Assembly (NCBI RefSeq): GCF_025060895.1 | Contig: NZ_JANZKV010000063.1 | Coordinates: forward strand, 1-64,000 | Length of the DNA stretch: 64,000 nt | Direction of reading: 5' to 3' | Origin: Stieleria sedimenti | GTDB lineage: Bacteria > Planctomycetota > Planctomycetia > Pirellulales > Pirellulaceae | Part shown: positions 1 to 9,437 of the stretch, in pieces | How the letters are laid out: each line of letters opens with the position of its first letter | Numbering within the stretch: position 1 is the first letter of the stretch | Position numbers and translations under genes: made by a program | The notes under the pieces: generated by a model | Database searches by the model: none | What the model saw: only the letters and a program-made list of their open reading frames with translations | Told to the model about the DNA's origin: nothing

Positions 1-21
1 GGCCCGAACGCTGGCGCGAAC

Positions 22-61
22 CGGCTGATGTCAAACGAATATCAGCCGTTTGGCGCGAGCC
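22..61. repeat. Small inverted/direct repeat at window start
   Basis: Positions 22-29 (CGGCTGAT) and 41-48 (ATCAGCCG) are a perfect 8-bp inverted repeat. GGCGCGAACC (13-22) and GGCGCGAGCC (52-61) are a near-identical direct repeat around it. The GCGCGAGCC core resembles the GC-rich dispersed repeats seen elsewhere in this window. It lies downstream of the minus-strand gene ending at 145 and may act as a transcript end. Function is not known. Confidence 0.4.
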
Positions 62-95
62 ATCTGAAGAAACGACGCTTAACTTAGCGGTATTG

Positions 96-137
96 GGCTC
101 AAGCCTGCACACCAACACTCATACCCGTACCGTGGGG
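96..137 (+). repeat. Dispersed repeat, partial copy of the 20.4 kb element
   Basis: This 42-bp stretch (core AAGCCTGCACACCA) aligns without gaps to 20453-20494, with 33 of 42 bases identical by eye. The partner is the right arm plus tail of a larger palindrome at 20400-20494, so this copy looks like a half element. It sits just past the stop of the minus-strand gene at 145, as such repeats tend to do here. Confidence 0.6.
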
Positions 138-144
138 AGCTTGA

Positions 145-825
145 TCACTCCGATTCGGGCTCGGCGTCGGCCGCTGTGTTTTCCTCTTTTACCGCGGCGG
201 GCTGGGGCTCGATCGCTTTTTCCTCGTTCTGGCGACGCTCTTCTTCACGATCCTTCATTTCTTGGGCGAGCGCCTCTTGGGCAGCCTTCAGCTGGCGGTT
301 AGCCGCTTGCACGCGTTTTTTCAGATTCGCGTTCTGCTCTTGGGCTTGAACGAGCTGCTCTTTCGCTTTGGCCGCCGTCTGACTGGCGGCTTTCTCGGCC
401 TTCGCGGCAGCCTGTTTGGCCTTCGCAGCCGCCTCTTTGACCTTTGCCAACTCATTCGTCGTCGCGTCGGCCCGCTTGGTCTGCTCGGCCAACATCACAG
501 CTTGTTCGTCCAACTCGGCTTGCAGCTTTTCCGCCAGTTGCTCGGACGCTGCGAGCGCCTCGTCTTTTTCAGCCGCTTCGGCTTTCATCGTTTCCAACTG
601 CTCACGCAGCGCGACCAGTTCGGTCGTCAGCATGATGTTGAGTTCGCTGGGTTGATCGACGTGCGACGACGTCCCACAGGCTGCGGGGACACACGCGGAC
701 TTGCAGGGTCGCCGCAGCAGACGGGCGAGCGGACCGCCACAATCGGCGGCGGCACAATTCGTCACCGCACAATCGGTCACGAGCAGTGCCACGAGGGTGA
801 ACGTTGCGGTCAGGGTGGTTTTCAT
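145..825 (-). CDS. Secreted Cys-rich/coiled-coil protein of unknown function
   Basis: The 226-residue product starts with a signal-peptide-like segment (MKTTLTATFTLVALLV). A short Cys-rich stretch follows, with six Cys at about residues 19-50. From about residue 66 to 200 it is a long Ala/Lys/Gln/Glu-rich region with strong coiled-coil character, and the acidic tail ends in PESE. A single Cys at the end of the hydrophobic core (VTDC) is not a good lipobox, so secretion or anchoring by the signal segment is more likely than lipidation. No enzyme motif is visible. It lies downstream of glnN in the same direction but 317 nt away, so it probably has its own promoter. The ATG at 825 is the only start that keeps the signal segment. 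A periplasmic or surface structural role is inference. Confidence 0.7.
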   Translation of the reverse strand: MKTTLTATFTLVALLVTDCAVTNCAAADCGGPLARLLRRPCKSACVPAACGTSSHVDQPSELNIMLTTELVALREQLETMKAEAAEKDEALAASEQLAEKLQAELDEQAVMLAEQTKRADATTNELAKVKEAAAKAKQAAAKAEKAASQTAAKAKEQLVQAQEQNANLKKRVQAANRQLKAAQEALAQEMKDREEERRQNEEKAIEPQPAAVKEENTAADAEPESE

Positions 826-1142
826 CGTCTTGGCTTGATCGGGGGGGATAGGGGTGGGATGGCCGGCGACACTCCGACGCGGGACACCCCTCTATCCTAA
901 TCAGGAATCTCAGATGTAAAGACGGGACGTGAAAGAAGCCCCAACGGACTGAGATCGCCCCCGCGACAAACTGTCGTCACGGCCATGGCGAGAAACCAAC
1001 GTGGGATCAGCTTTCAGTCGGCCGTGCGGGCACGCCAGACCGAAAGCCGTCTCCCAGGTTGGTGCTTGACAGGCCGACCGGATAGCGAATTGACCGTACC
1101 ACACTACGGATGCTTCGCTGTCCGGCGACCTTGCCAAGTGCA
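826..1142. other. Non-coding gap between glnN and the coiled-coil gene
   Basis: I see no convincing gene in this 317-bp stretch. GGATAGGGGTG (846-856) can pair with CACCCCTCTATCC (885-897) with one bulge, giving a stem in the 5' region of the minus-strand gene starting at 825. It could be a remnant terminator for glnN or a leader hairpin. There is no T-run beside it, so a terminator cannot be claimed. Confidence 0.4.
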
Positions 1143-3398
1143 TCATTTGATGAACAGCATTTCCTGGTACGTCGGCAGCGGCCAGATGTCATCGGCCACG
1201 ACTTCCTCCAGCTTGTCCACCGTTTCACGCAGGGCCAGCATCGACGGCAAGATCGCGTCGCAGCAGTGCCGGCACTCGTCGTCCGGCGTGGTGGCCGAGA
1301 CGTCGTTGATCGCGTGCTCGAGCGTTGCGATGCCTTCCTGCAAGGCCTTGACCAGCGCCGTCATCGAATCCAACGTGTCGGTATCAAAGTCATAGCCGAC
1401 GGCTTTGAGGTTGGCACACGTCGATGCCAATTCGTTTTGATACCGAATCGCCGCCGGGAAAATCAGCGTGCGTGCGATCGACAGTGCCAGACTGGCTTCG
1501 ACACTGACGGTCATGCAGTACTGTTCCTGGTAGGTTTCCAAACGGCTTTCCAGTTCCCGCTCAGACAACACACCGTATTTGCCAAACATCTCGATGGTCT
1601 CGGGCGTTGCCAATTGCGGCAACGCGTCGGCCGTCGTTTTCAAATTCAGCAGCCCGCGTTTTTCGGCTTCCTTGTGCCACTCTTCCGAGTAGCCGTCGCC
1701 GTTGAAGATGATCGGCGAACACTCCGTGATGATCTCGGAGAGCAGCGTCTGGATCGCGGCGTTGAGTCCATCGGGATTCTTGGCGATCGCTTCTTCCAGC
1801 TTCGTCGCGCAGTAATCGATCGATTCGGCGATGATCGTGTTCATGGCGACCAAGGGACCTGAAATCGATTGGTGCGATCCGACGGCGCGAAACTCGAAGC
1901 GGTTCCCGGTGAAGGCAAACGGGCTGGTGCGGTTGCGGTCGCCGGCGTCCTTGGGCAACGGCGGCAAGACATCGACGCCTACCTCCAATGTCCCCGACGG
2001 CAACGAGCTGTTCGCACCACCGCCCTTGATTTGTTCAAACACGTCGGTCAACTGATCTCCCAGGAAAATCGAGATGATCGCCGGAGGTGCCTCGTTGGCG
2101 CCGAGACGGTGGTCGTTGCCGGCACTGGCGACGACGGCCCGAAGCAATCCCTGGTGCTTGTGGACGGCACGAATGATGGCGGCGCAAAAGACCAGGAACT
2201 GGGCGTTGTCATGCGGGGTTTCACCCGGATCCAGCATGTTCCCTTGCGAGGAACTGCCCAGGGACCAGTTGACGTGTTTGCCCGAACCGTTGACACCGGC
2301 GAAGGGTTTTTCGTGCATCAAGCACACCATGCCATATTTCTCGGCCGTCTTACGCAGCGTCAACATCATCAACTGCTGGTGATCCGCCGCGACGTTGGCC
2401 GATTCGAAAACCGGTGCAACCTCAAATTGCCCCGGGGCGACTTCATTGTGACGCGTCTTGACGGGAATCCCCAACTTGAACAGCTCGCGTTCGGCCTCGC
2501 ACATGAACGCCAACACGCGTTCGGGAATCGCGCCGAAATAGTGGTCGTCAAACTCCTGCCCCTTGGGCGGTTTGGCACCGAACAGCGTTCGGCCCGCATT
2601 GAGCAAGTCGGGCCGCGCGTAGTAGAAGTTGCGGTCGACCAGAAAGTATTCCTGTTCCGGGCCGGCCGTCGATGCCACGAACGCGCCGTCGTTGTGGCCA
2701 AAGATTTTCAGGATTCGCTGAGCCTGTTTGTTGAGCGCCTGCATCGAACGCAACACCGGCGTCTTCTTGTCCAGAGCCTCCCCCGTCCAAGAAACAAACG
2801 CCGTCGGAATGCACAACGTCGTCCCGTTGGGGTTCTCTAAGATGTAGGCCGGACTGGTGACGTCCCAAATCGTGTACCCACGTGCCTGGGAGGTGACGCG
2901 AATCCCGCCGCTGGGGAAACTGGATCCGTCGGGCTCGCCCTGGCAGAGTTGCTTACCGCTGAATTCGGAAAGAGTGCTGCCGTCGGAAGTCGGCGAAAGG
3001 AAACTGTCGTGCTTTTCGGCCGTCGCACCGGTCAACGGATAGAAGACGTGGGCATAGTGTGTCGCGCCTTTTTCCATCGCCCAGTCTTTGATCGCCGACG
3101 CCACGACGTCCGCAATTTCCGGATCGAGCTTCTCCCCTGCATCGATCGTTCGGATCAGCGATTTGAACACGCTTTTCGGCAATCGATCTTTCATCACCGA
3201 CTTGGTGAAGACGTTGGTCGAGTAGTACTCTTGGGCCGGAACATCGACAAAATCGATCGTTTGCGGGCTCGCAATGCGATTGATGACCGCGGCAACCGCG
3301 GTGCGTCTCGGAGTCGATCCGCCGCCGCTCGTGCTGGAGCCGCCGGCGGCACCTTTGGATGGGCTGGTGTCAACGGGATTGGCAAATGCTGTGCTCAT
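1143..3398 (-). CDS. glnN: Glutamine synthetase type III (GlnN)
   Basis: The product makes L-glutamine from glutamate, ammonia and ATP in the cytoplasm. At 751 residues it has the length of the long GSIII class rather than the roughly 470 residues of GlnA. Visible family signatures are [10 protein letters not shown] near residues 246-255, [16 protein letters not shown] at 314-329 (metal-binding glutamates and the conserved HNEVAPGQ) and [10 protein letters not shown] at 370-379. An extra 30-residue Ser/Gly-rich N-terminal stretch precedes the conserved part. The ATG at 3398 is supported by an AGGA about seven bases upstream. GSIII is known from Bacteroidetes, cyanobacteria and planctomycetes and is usually nitrogen regulated. 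No operator could be recognised upstream. Confidence 0.95.
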   Translation of the reverse strand: MSTAFANPVDTSPSKGAAGGSSTSGGGSTPRRTAVAAVINRIASPQTIDFVDVPAQEYYSTNVFTKSVMKDRLPKSVFKSLIRTIDAGEKLDPEIADVVASAIKDWAMEKGATHYAHVFYPLTGATAEKHDSFLSPTSDGSTLSEFSGKQLCQGEPDGSSFPSGGIRVTSQARGYTIWDVTSPAYILENPNGTTLCIPTAFVSWTGEALDKKTPVLRSMQALNKQAQRILKIFGHNDGAFVASTAGPEQEYFLVDRNFYYARPDLLNAGRTLFGAKPPKGQEFDDHYFGAIPERVLAFMCEAERELFKLGIPVKTRHNEVAPGQFEVAPVFESANVAADHQQLMMLTLRKTAEKYGMVCLMHEKPFAGVNGSGKHVNWSLGSSSQGNMLDPGETPHDNAQFLVFCAAIIRAVHKHQGLLRAVVASAGNDHRLGANEAPPAIISIFLGDQLTDVFEQIKGGGANSSLPSGTLEVGVDVLPPLPKDAGDRNRTSPFAFTGNRFEFRAVGSHQSISGPLVAMNTIIAESIDYCATKLEEAIAKNPDGLNAAIQTLLSEIITECSPIIFNGDGYSEEWHKEAEKRGLLNLKTTADALPQLATPETIEMFGKYGVLSERELESRLETYQEQYCMTVSVEASLALSIARTLIFPAAIRYQNELASTCANLKAVGYDFDTDTLDSMTALVKALQEGIATLEHAINDVSATTPDDECRHCCDAILPSMLALRETVDKLEEVVADDIWPLPTYQEMLFIK

Positions 3399-3809
3399 GA
3401 AAAATCCTGATCATCAGGCGCTGTGAAAAAGTGGGGAAATCGACCAATGGCCTTCCATGATTTCGAACGACGTAAGCTCCACAGAAGGTTCGCCTGAGTG
3501 CCTGACGAGCGATTCAACGTGATTCGATAAAGACGGGGGACGCAATTCATTTCCAGTCCCTCCGACTCATAAGGCACGTCTCGTACCGAGGCGGCACGCG
3601 ACTGCTCCAGCTCCGCGGCTGGGGAACCTAAGAAGTCATTCGCGACCAATTAAGGGCATCAAACAGACCCTTGGGAAAGACTTGCGACGTCGCTGCGGCC
3701 AACCAACGCTGACGGGTTGCGGAGAGAATAGGCGACCGCTGCTTGATTTCTGCGCCATCGCATCCTCCCCCATCACCCCATTCTTCCAAAAAGGTGTCGG
3801 ACACCTTTT
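3399..3809. other. Non-coding gap upstream of glnN
   Basis: These 411 bases separate glnN from the MutS-like gene on the same strand. Short open frames occur but have no start context, no recognisable product and no neighbour link, so I see no gene. The glnN promoter should be at the low-coordinate end. I could not pick out convincing -35/-10 or sigma-54 boxes on the minus strand. The high-coordinate end holds the palindrome at 3788-3810. Confidence 0.5.
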
Positions 3810-3810
3810 T
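3788..3810. repeat. Perfect palindromic repeat AAAAAGGTGTC-G-GACACCTTTTT
   Basis: Two perfect 11-bp arms flank a single central base. The element touches the stop codon (TAA at 3810-3812, minus strand) of the MutS-like gene and ends in T-runs on both strands, so it can act as a bidirectional terminator. Short palindromes of this kind, with a GTC(C/G)GAC centre and A/T tails, are dispersed elements in many genomes and are sometimes linked to Y1/RAYT-type transposases. No such gene is present here, so that link is inference. Confidence 0.75.
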
Positions 3811-5780
3811 TACTCTCGCGATCCCAAGCCGACGATTTCTAACAACCGCAGCGCGTTGGTCGTGGGGCTGACGCCGGAATGCATCTGATAGTCAAACGTC
3901 ATCTGCTCGTTGCCCGAAGCGTCCGGTGTGATCGTTTCGCGAAAGTGCACGATCTCCGACACCGCCTGCAATTCCGGTTCGTCGGCAAGCTCCAAATCGT
4001 GCGTGCTGATCGCTCCGATCGCGCCACATTGGATCAAATGACGCAAGACCTGGGTGACGGCAATTTGGCGTTCCCGCGAATTGGTGCCCTGCAAGATTTC
4101 GTCGAGCAGAAACATCGAGACACAGCGTTTGTTGGATGCCATTGCCCGGGCCCGATCGACGACCCCTTTGAGCCGATGCAGTTCCGCCATGTAGAACGAA
4201 ACACCTTCGGCCAGATTATCACGGACGCGAATGCTGGTTGCCAATTCGGTCGAAGGCAAACTCAGTGACGTCGCACACACTGGCGCGCCGGCGCCGGCCA
4301 AGGCAACGTTCAAACCGACGCTCCGTAGCATCGTGCTCTTGCCCGACATGTTGCTACCGGTGACCAGCAGCACGGTCCCGGCCGGCCCGACCGTGACGTC
4401 GTTGCAAACGCGACTGTCATCAGGTAGCAAGGGATGCCCCAGCCCTACGGATTGGAACACCGCCGATTGGATTTCATCCGCGCCGGCGTCGGTCCAGTGC
4501 GGAAAGACCCACGCGGGGTTCTCGTCGCAAACCGCCGCCAGCGACATCAGCGTCTCCAGTTCCCCGAACGCGTCAAACCAACGCGGCACCGATTGGGAAT
4601 AGGTTTTCTGCCAGGCTTCCAGTTTTTGCAGAACTCGAATGTCCCACAATGCGAGAGCCTGCAGCGGCAAATACAGCAGGAACGTGGACGCGGACGATCG
4701 CAACGATCCGAGCGATGCGACGCGTGCCAGGGCGTTCATCCCGAGGCGCGCTGACTGTTCCGGGTCATCCAACAGGACGTGATGAAGATGGTCAAGTCGA
4801 TCTTCCGAAGACTGTTCGTCGGTCTGACCAGCTCCTTCGCTTTCCAACCATTCGGCGGCGGAGAACAGCTCGCGATACGCGTCGACCGACTGACGACTGG
4901 CCATCGCGATCGAAAAGATCTGATGCACCGGCCCCAGCATGACCGTGGTGATGACGACGTTGATCACGACCAACCCGATTGCCACCGCGAGCGCGATCTG
5001 TGCGACGAAGGTCGGCACCACGCCGATCCGCGAGGCGATCAGCAGCAGGACGGAAACGATCGCCGCCACGGCGGAAGTGTTCGCCCAAGTTGACAGCCAG
5101 CCGTTCTTCTCCAGCCACGAATCGGATTGCGACCAGCGGATGAATTCATCAGGGTCTCCGGTTCCCTCGCCGACATGCGCGGCCAGGGAATAAAAACGAA
5201 AACGATCTTCTCTCCGCGGCGTCAAACGGCGGACCGCTGCACTGCGGCCCCGCGCGACCTCTGCGTCGGCGACCCCGGTCAACCAATTCGCCAACGTGCG
5301 CACTCCGATCGTGGTCCCGGTCATGGAGACCAATTGGAACAGCGAACTTTTGCCGAGCAAATCCAAATCATCGGCGACGTCTTTTTGGTGCTCTTCCAGC
5401 TGGACGGTCTTCAACTTCGCCCGCGTTGTTTTCCAATCCAATGCGTCCCAGTCCCGGCGGGTCCGCGCCAGCAATCGCTCGGTCACCTTGTTCGCCCGCG
5501 TCTGCTCAGCCATCGCGTCGCGAATCGGTTCGTTCAAAATCGCCGCGACCAGAAAGCCGGCCAGCAAGCCAAACCCGACGACCCAGCCCGGTGTCCCGAG
5601 TTGGGCAAAGAACGTGAACGCGAGCACGGCCACCGCGGCGCCGAACAACGCCAAGCGGATCATCGCAAACAGGGAATCTCGTGAGCGAAGTGCTTCCAGC
5701 CGTTCTGCCGACGCTTGGAGAAGGCTTTGGTAGCGGTCCGCGGCGGGCTCTGCCGCCTGGCTCTGTGGAGAATCAACCAT
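3810..5780 (-). CDS. MutS-family ATPase with N-terminal membrane segments
   Basis: This 656-residue protein keeps the MutS C-terminal ATPase. It has Walker A TGSNMSGKST at 474-483, EGVSFYMAEL near 525-534, Walker B FLLDE at 557-561 followed by ILQGTNSRER, and ISTHD near 591-595. The mismatch-recognition domain of true MutS is missing. Instead there are hydrophobic segments near 38-60, 64-82, 236-250 and 255-283, which suggest a membrane-bound protein. Such MutS-like membrane ATPases occur in Bacteroidetes and planctomycetes, and their role is not established. A function in mismatch repair should not be assumed. The start lies 18 nt after the stop of the membrane protein at 5799, so the two are probably co-transcribed. 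The gene ends inside a palindromic repeat. Confidence 0.85.
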   Translation of the reverse strand: MVDSPQSQAAEPAADRYQSLLQASAERLEALRSRDSLFAMIRLALFGAAVAVLAFTFFAQLGTPGWVVGFGLLAGFLVAAILNEPIRDAMAEQTRANKVTERLLARTRRDWDALDWKTTRAKLKTVQLEEHQKDVADDLDLLGKSSLFQLVSMTGTTIGVRTLANWLTGVADAEVARGRSAAVRRLTPRREDRFRFYSLAAHVGEGTGDPDEFIRWSQSDSWLEKNGWLSTWANTSAVAAIVSVLLLIASRIGVVPTFVAQIALAVAIGLVVINVVITTVMLGPVHQIFSIAMASRQSVDAYRELFSAAEWLESEGAGQTDEQSSEDRLDHLHHVLLDDPEQSARLGMNALARVASLGSLRSSASTFLLYLPLQALALWDIRVLQKLEAWQKTYSQSVPRWFDAFGELETLMSLAAVCDENPAWVFPHWTDAGADEIQSAVFQSVGLGHPLLPDDSRVCNDVTVGPAGTVLLVTGSNMSGKSTMLRSVGLNVALAGAGAPVCATSLSLPSTELATSIRVRDNLAEGVSFYMAELHRLKGVVDRARAMASNKRCVSMFLLDEILQGTNSRERQIAVTQVLRHLIQCGAIGAISTHDLELADEPELQAVSEIVHFRETITPDASGNEQMTFDYQMHSGVSPTTNALRLLEIVGLGSRE

Positions 5781-5798
5781 GTTCGCTTCTTGCTCTTG

Positions 5799-7433
5799 CT
5801 AGACCGTCTGGATTCCGCCGGCAGTCCCTGATTGCCGCACCGCCTCGGATCGTCCCCGCTGGACGACCTTCAACGCAACCCGATCCTGTAAGTTCGGCCG
5901 AAAGATAGTCAGCAACAGCAGTGGCAGGAACCACGCGATGTACAACCCGCCGCCATAGCCATGCCAAAACTGAACCGCGACCATCACCGCGGCCGAACAA
6001 CCGATCAGGGTGCCCAGGTTTTTTGGCGACGGCCAAGCTGCGAACAGCGTGCAAAGAATGCCAAAAGCGACGATCACCGGCAACCGCCAGCGAGGATCCC
6101 AGCCCAGCCCCCAAATCCCCCGCGGCTCCTTTGTCGGCAGGAACAACCCAAACATGCGACGCAAATGGTCGACCAGCGAATCGGTGCCGCCGAAGGTCAA
6201 CAGCATGACCAGGATCGCCAACGTCACGATCACGCCGATGGCAAACCGACGGACGCCACGCTGCCAATAAAAACTGCACCACAACGGCAACAAGAACAAC
6301 GGGTAATAGACCAGACCGGCCGCCAGCCCCAGAAAGATCCCTGCAAAAACCGGTCGCCGATAATTGAGAACCGCCCACAACAACAGTGCAGCCGGCAGCG
6401 CATGATCCACACGACCGGTCATCTGCGCCGTGTAGGGAAGCATCAAATACAACAGCGAGCAACCGACGCCGCTGCGCAAGTTGCCGAAGTGACGATTGCC
6501 GATCAACACCAGACCCACGATGATCGCCAAGTGCGCCGAAATCGCCAGCACCTTTGCCAGAATCGTCCAGCTCCGCTTGCTCTGGTCCAACTCATCGGCC
6601 GTGGGTTCCTCTTCGCCGCCAAGCGCCTGGCTGACCGGACGCGTCGTGATCGTCGGCAAGCGATGCATCAACGCATACCCCGGGCCCAACTCCGGACCCT
6701 GCCAGACGCTCATCCGCGGCGTGCTGGTGGCGACGTTGACCATCATGAAGACAAACAGGCAGATGCTGATGAAGTACAACCCGCCGACGGTCAGGTTGGG
6801 GTCCAACAACGGACGCCGCACCATCAGCGGGTCGATCATCAAGCGGATCAAAATCAGCATCTCGACCGCAAACAGCATGATGAACCCGCTGCGTTGCAGT
6901 TGCTTGGCCGAAAGCTCGGCATCGGATTCGGTCTGGCCGGGATCCAACGACGTCGCTTCCAACCGCTCATCGAGCGCATGCCGTTCTGTCACCAACGGCA
7001 GGTTGGTTTCTTCGTGGATCGTCGGCGGCACGCTGCCGGTTGGGCCCGCCGATTCCGAGCCGTCCGTCTGCATGACATTGACGGTGACCAAGACCGACGC
7101 CGAATCTGAAATGAAAGGCCGGCCTGCCGAATCGGAGGGTTCCTGTTCCCGCAAGGGCGAGGGGACGATGTGTCGGGGACGGGCCGACTCGGTGTCCGGA
7201 TCCGCTTGACCGCGCGTCGCAATCTCACCCGATTCCATCTCCCGGAGATGCCGCCGCCGGCCCTCATGAACCATCAGCAATCCTGGCGCCAGCAAAATCA
7301 GCAGGACGATATCCAGATTGCGGATACTCCAGAACCGGTGAAAGACGAAGTACAACCCGATCGTCAGGAACGATGAAAGATAGACCCAGGTCGTCGGGTC
7401 CGGCCGCTTGTAATAAAGCAGAAACTCGCTCAT
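5799..7433 (-). CDS. Polytopic membrane protein, possible GT-C-type glycosyltransferase
   Basis: The 544-residue product has two N-terminal hydrophobic helices (about 16-35 and 39-54), a long polar, acidic Pro/Ser/Glu-rich loop to about residue 180, and then about eight to ten further membrane segments with short loops. Motifs such as AGLVYYPLFLLPLWCSFYW and GLYIAWFLPLLLL resemble polyprenol-phosphate-dependent GT-C enzymes (GT87-like), but no catalytic Asp motif can be assigned by eye. The family is therefore tentative. It is the upstream partner of the MutS-like membrane ATPase with an 18-nt gap, so both may act in the same membrane process. Ends in a basic tail. Confidence 0.75.
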   Translation of the reverse strand: MSEFLLYYKRPDPTTWVYLSSFLTIGLYFVFHRFWSIRNLDIVLLILLAPGLLMVHEGRRRHLREMESGEIATRGQADPDTESARPRHIVPSPLREQEPSDSAGRPFISDSASVLVTVNVMQTDGSESAGPTGSVPPTIHEETNLPLVTERHALDERLEATSLDPGQTESDAELSAKQLQRSGFIMLFAVEMLILIRLMIDPLMVRRPLLDPNLTVGGLYFISICLFVFMMVNVATSTPRMSVWQGPELGPGYALMHRLPTITTRPVSQALGGEEEPTADELDQSKRSWTILAKVLAISAHLAIIVGLVLIGNRHFGNLRSGVGCSLLYLMLPYTAQMTGRVDHALPAALLLWAVLNYRRPVFAGIFLGLAAGLVYYPLFLLPLWCSFYWQRGVRRFAIGVIVTLAILVMLLTFGGTDSLVDHLRRMFGLFLPTKEPRGIWGLGWDPRWRLPVIVAFGILCTLFAAWPSPKNLGTLIGCSAAVMVAVQFWHGYGGGLYIAWFLPLLLLTIFRPNLQDRVALKVVQRGRSEAVRQSGTAGGIQTV

Positions 7434-7613
7434 GGGACGTTTGCGACGGTGTCCTACCGTCCGCCTCGGTCAAACCCGTTGGAAGAATCGCAGCAAAAGT
7501 CGTTCCAATACAATCGCCCTAGCATACGTGCCCCGGCCGGGCGTGAAAACCACCGTCAAAGATCACCGTGAAAAACGGTGTGCCGGAAAAGCTGCCGGCG
7601 GACGCCTCGGCGA

Positions 7614-8567
7614 TCACCCGTGCCACGTCAGCAACACCACGCCCAGCAAAATGACGGCGACACACGCCGATTTGGCTCGGAAATTCGCTTCACTGAGCGC
7701 TTTTGCCCCAAATCCCAACGCGATCACCACGCTGCTGCGGCGGACGACCGAGACCACCGAAACCAGCGCCTCGGGGTCGGAAAGTGCGACGAAATAAAAC
7801 CAGTCGGCCAGAATCAACAACGGACTGACCAACGCGATGCTCCACCGCCACTGAAACGGCTGGGAAGTCCGCCCGCCGACGGCGGCGGGCGGACGCTGTG
7901 ACCCCGCAGAACGTTTCGGCGCATCGAACCGATGCCACCAGATCGCCAGCGGCACCATCACCGGTACCAAATCAATCGTAAACCAGGCCTGCATCGTGAC
8001 CGGATCGAAGCCAGCCGTCTGCAGCAACCATTTGTCATAGATGGAACTGCACGCCCCCAATAAGGTGGCCGCCGTCATCAAGGCCACCCAGCGGTTGCGC
8101 GTGAACCGGATCCCTTCACGACGGCCGACCAACGTGAATCGCCAAAATCCGATCAGCACGATGACGATGCCCGTCCATTGCAGCGGCGTCGGACGTTCTC
8201 CGAAAAACAAGATCGCAATCACAATCGTCCAAAACGGGCTCGTGGCGCGAATCGGCGCAGCGATCGAAAGCGGCAAATGCTTCAGCGCCGAAAACGCAAA
8301 CGTCCATGACGCGCCCACCAGCACGCTTTTCGATGCGATCAATCCATGTTCGCGCCAACTCAGCGGACCGACGACGAACGAGTCAAACGGGATGGTCTCC
8401 CTCCAGAACGTCGACCACACCAGCAGCGGCAAATACAGCACCGCACCGATCGAGACACTGACCAGCAACACGATCGGAACCGCATTGGCCTGGACCGACC
8501 ACTTCTTGGCGGCGTCGTACACCCCTAACAAGACGGCCGAAACGATGCTCAATAAGATCCAATTCAT
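7614..8567 (-). CDS. EamA-family (DMT superfamily) transporter
   Basis: The 317-residue product is almost all membrane helix, with two similar halves as expected for a ten-helix EamA permease. The first half carries the usual ALKHLPLSIAAPIRATSPF and LFFGERPTPLQWTGIVIVL motifs. The substrate is unknown; relatives export amino acids or other small metabolites. A proline/glycine-rich loop near the middle (PPAAVGGRTSQPF) is encoded by GC-rich sequence resembling the local intergenic repeats and may be an expansion. The gene is transcribed away from the repeat cluster at 8.6-9.3 kb and has no obvious operon partner. Confidence 0.85.
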   Translation of the reverse strand: MNWILLSIVSAVLLGVYDAAKKWSVQANAVPIVLLVSVSIGAVLYLPLLVWSTFWRETIPFDSFVVGPLSWREHGLIASKSVLVGASWTFAFSALKHLPLSIAAPIRATSPFWTIVIAILFFGERPTPLQWTGIVIVLIGFWRFTLVGRREGIRFTRNRWVALMTAATLLGACSSIYDKWLLQTAGFDPVTMQAWFTIDLVPVMVPLAIWWHRFDAPKRSAGSQRPPAAVGGRTSQPFQWRWSIALVSPLLILADWFYFVALSDPEALVSVVSVVRRSSVVIALGFGAKALSEANFRAKSACVAVILLGVVLLTWHG

Positions 8568-9324
8568 GCGTCAGAGCATGAAGGTAAACCGCGGCGCTGG
8601 AAACCACCAAAATTGCAAGGCCGCACCGAGATGCATTGTCCGAGCCCGTAGGTGATGCTGTGCATCACACACGCTCGGAATGTTCCAGCCAACCGCCTTC
8701 CGTGCCGAAGCAGGTGGCATGACCCCGACGGGGTGTCCATTGTTAGCGGTAGGGCGCAAGCCCTCCGGTCTTGTAACGCGTCGTCGACGCCGAAACCGGA
8801 CGGCTCGCGCCGTTCCGCCAACACCAGCGGTGGCCTAGCCCCGACGGGGTCATTGTTAGCGGCAGGGCGCAAGCCCTCCGGTCCGTTAACGCGTTTTCAA
8901 CGCTGCCACCGGACGGCTCGCGCCGCTCCGCTAACACCAGCGGTGGCATGACCCCGGAACGGGGTCAAAGCCAGTAGCCGGAGGTGAGCGCAGCGACACC
9001 TCCGGACCTTCGGCGCCCCGCACGACGCGACCCCGGAGGGTGTCGAAGCAAATCGCGTCTGAACCTGCGGACCCGGCCTGCCGCCCTGAGTGAACGAGCA
9101 TCCCGATCAACGCTTTCGGCAAGGCGGACTGCCGCACCGCCGGCGGATGGATTCGCTGCGACCCCGTCCGGGGTCGATGGGAATCTCGCGACGGATTCCC
9201 CGGAGGTGGCGCTGCGCTGACCTCCGGCTACTCGCTGTCATCCCTCCGGGATATCGGAATCGCTCCGCGATTCGTTGACAGATTTATTAGCGGTAGGCCG
9301 CGAACCCTCCGGTCTTGTCGATCT
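8568..9324. repeat. Repeat cluster: tandem GC-rich units and CCGGAGGT palindromes
   Basis: No gene is supported here. Two near-complete units repeat in tandem, anchored by GGTGGC at 8713, 8829 and 8942 (periods 116 and 113 bp). Each carries GACCCCGACGGGG or AGCCCCGACGGGG, then TTAGCGGYAGGGCGCAAGCC, CTCCGGT, and later ACCGGACGGCTCGCGCCG. A third, shorter copy of the TTAGCGGTAGG motif is at 9288. A second element is the palindrome CCGGAGGTGAGCGCAG at about 8979 with CACCTCCGG, repeated inverted at 9199-9231. Short open frames within it only reflect the repeats. Confidence 0.8.
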
Positions 9325-9361
9325 AAAAAAAATAGCACGGTCGCTTTCACGACCGTGCTAT
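9325..9361 (-). terminator. Rho-independent terminator of the CxxC protein gene
   Basis: A perfect 12-bp stem (ATAGCACGGTCG at 9332-9343 with its complement at 9350-9361) encloses a 6-nt loop. On the minus strand it is followed directly by seven T residues (A-run at 9325-9331). It lies 76 nt past the stop of the gene ending at 9438. This is a textbook intrinsic terminator and the clearest one in the window. Confidence 0.9.
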
Positions 9362-9437
9362 CGGTAGATACGGATCACGTTCTGTTCGGACCGCACGCAC
9401 AGCGCGTTCCGCCTTCAACGCAACCAGCAATCGGCGC

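Noticed and set aside
262-900. Plus-strand frame over the coiled-coil gene
   Set aside because: Leu/Arg-rich mirror of an Ala/Gln/Glu coiled coil; no start context.
3586-3604. Sigma-54-like GGCACG...TGC box upstream of glnN
   Set aside because: Spacing is one base short and it is on the wrong strand for glnN.
3395-3649. 84-codon minus-strand frame upstream of glnN
   Set aside because: It overlaps the glnN start, lacks any motif and would have no reason to be translated ahead of it.
5961-7109. 382-codon frame on the plus strand over the membrane protein
   Set aside because: Gln/Arg/His-rich product typical of an antisense shadow of a hydrophobic protein.
8984-9220. Short frames in the repeat cluster
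   Set aside because: Their sequence is entirely repeat units; GC-rich repeats keep frames open by chance.
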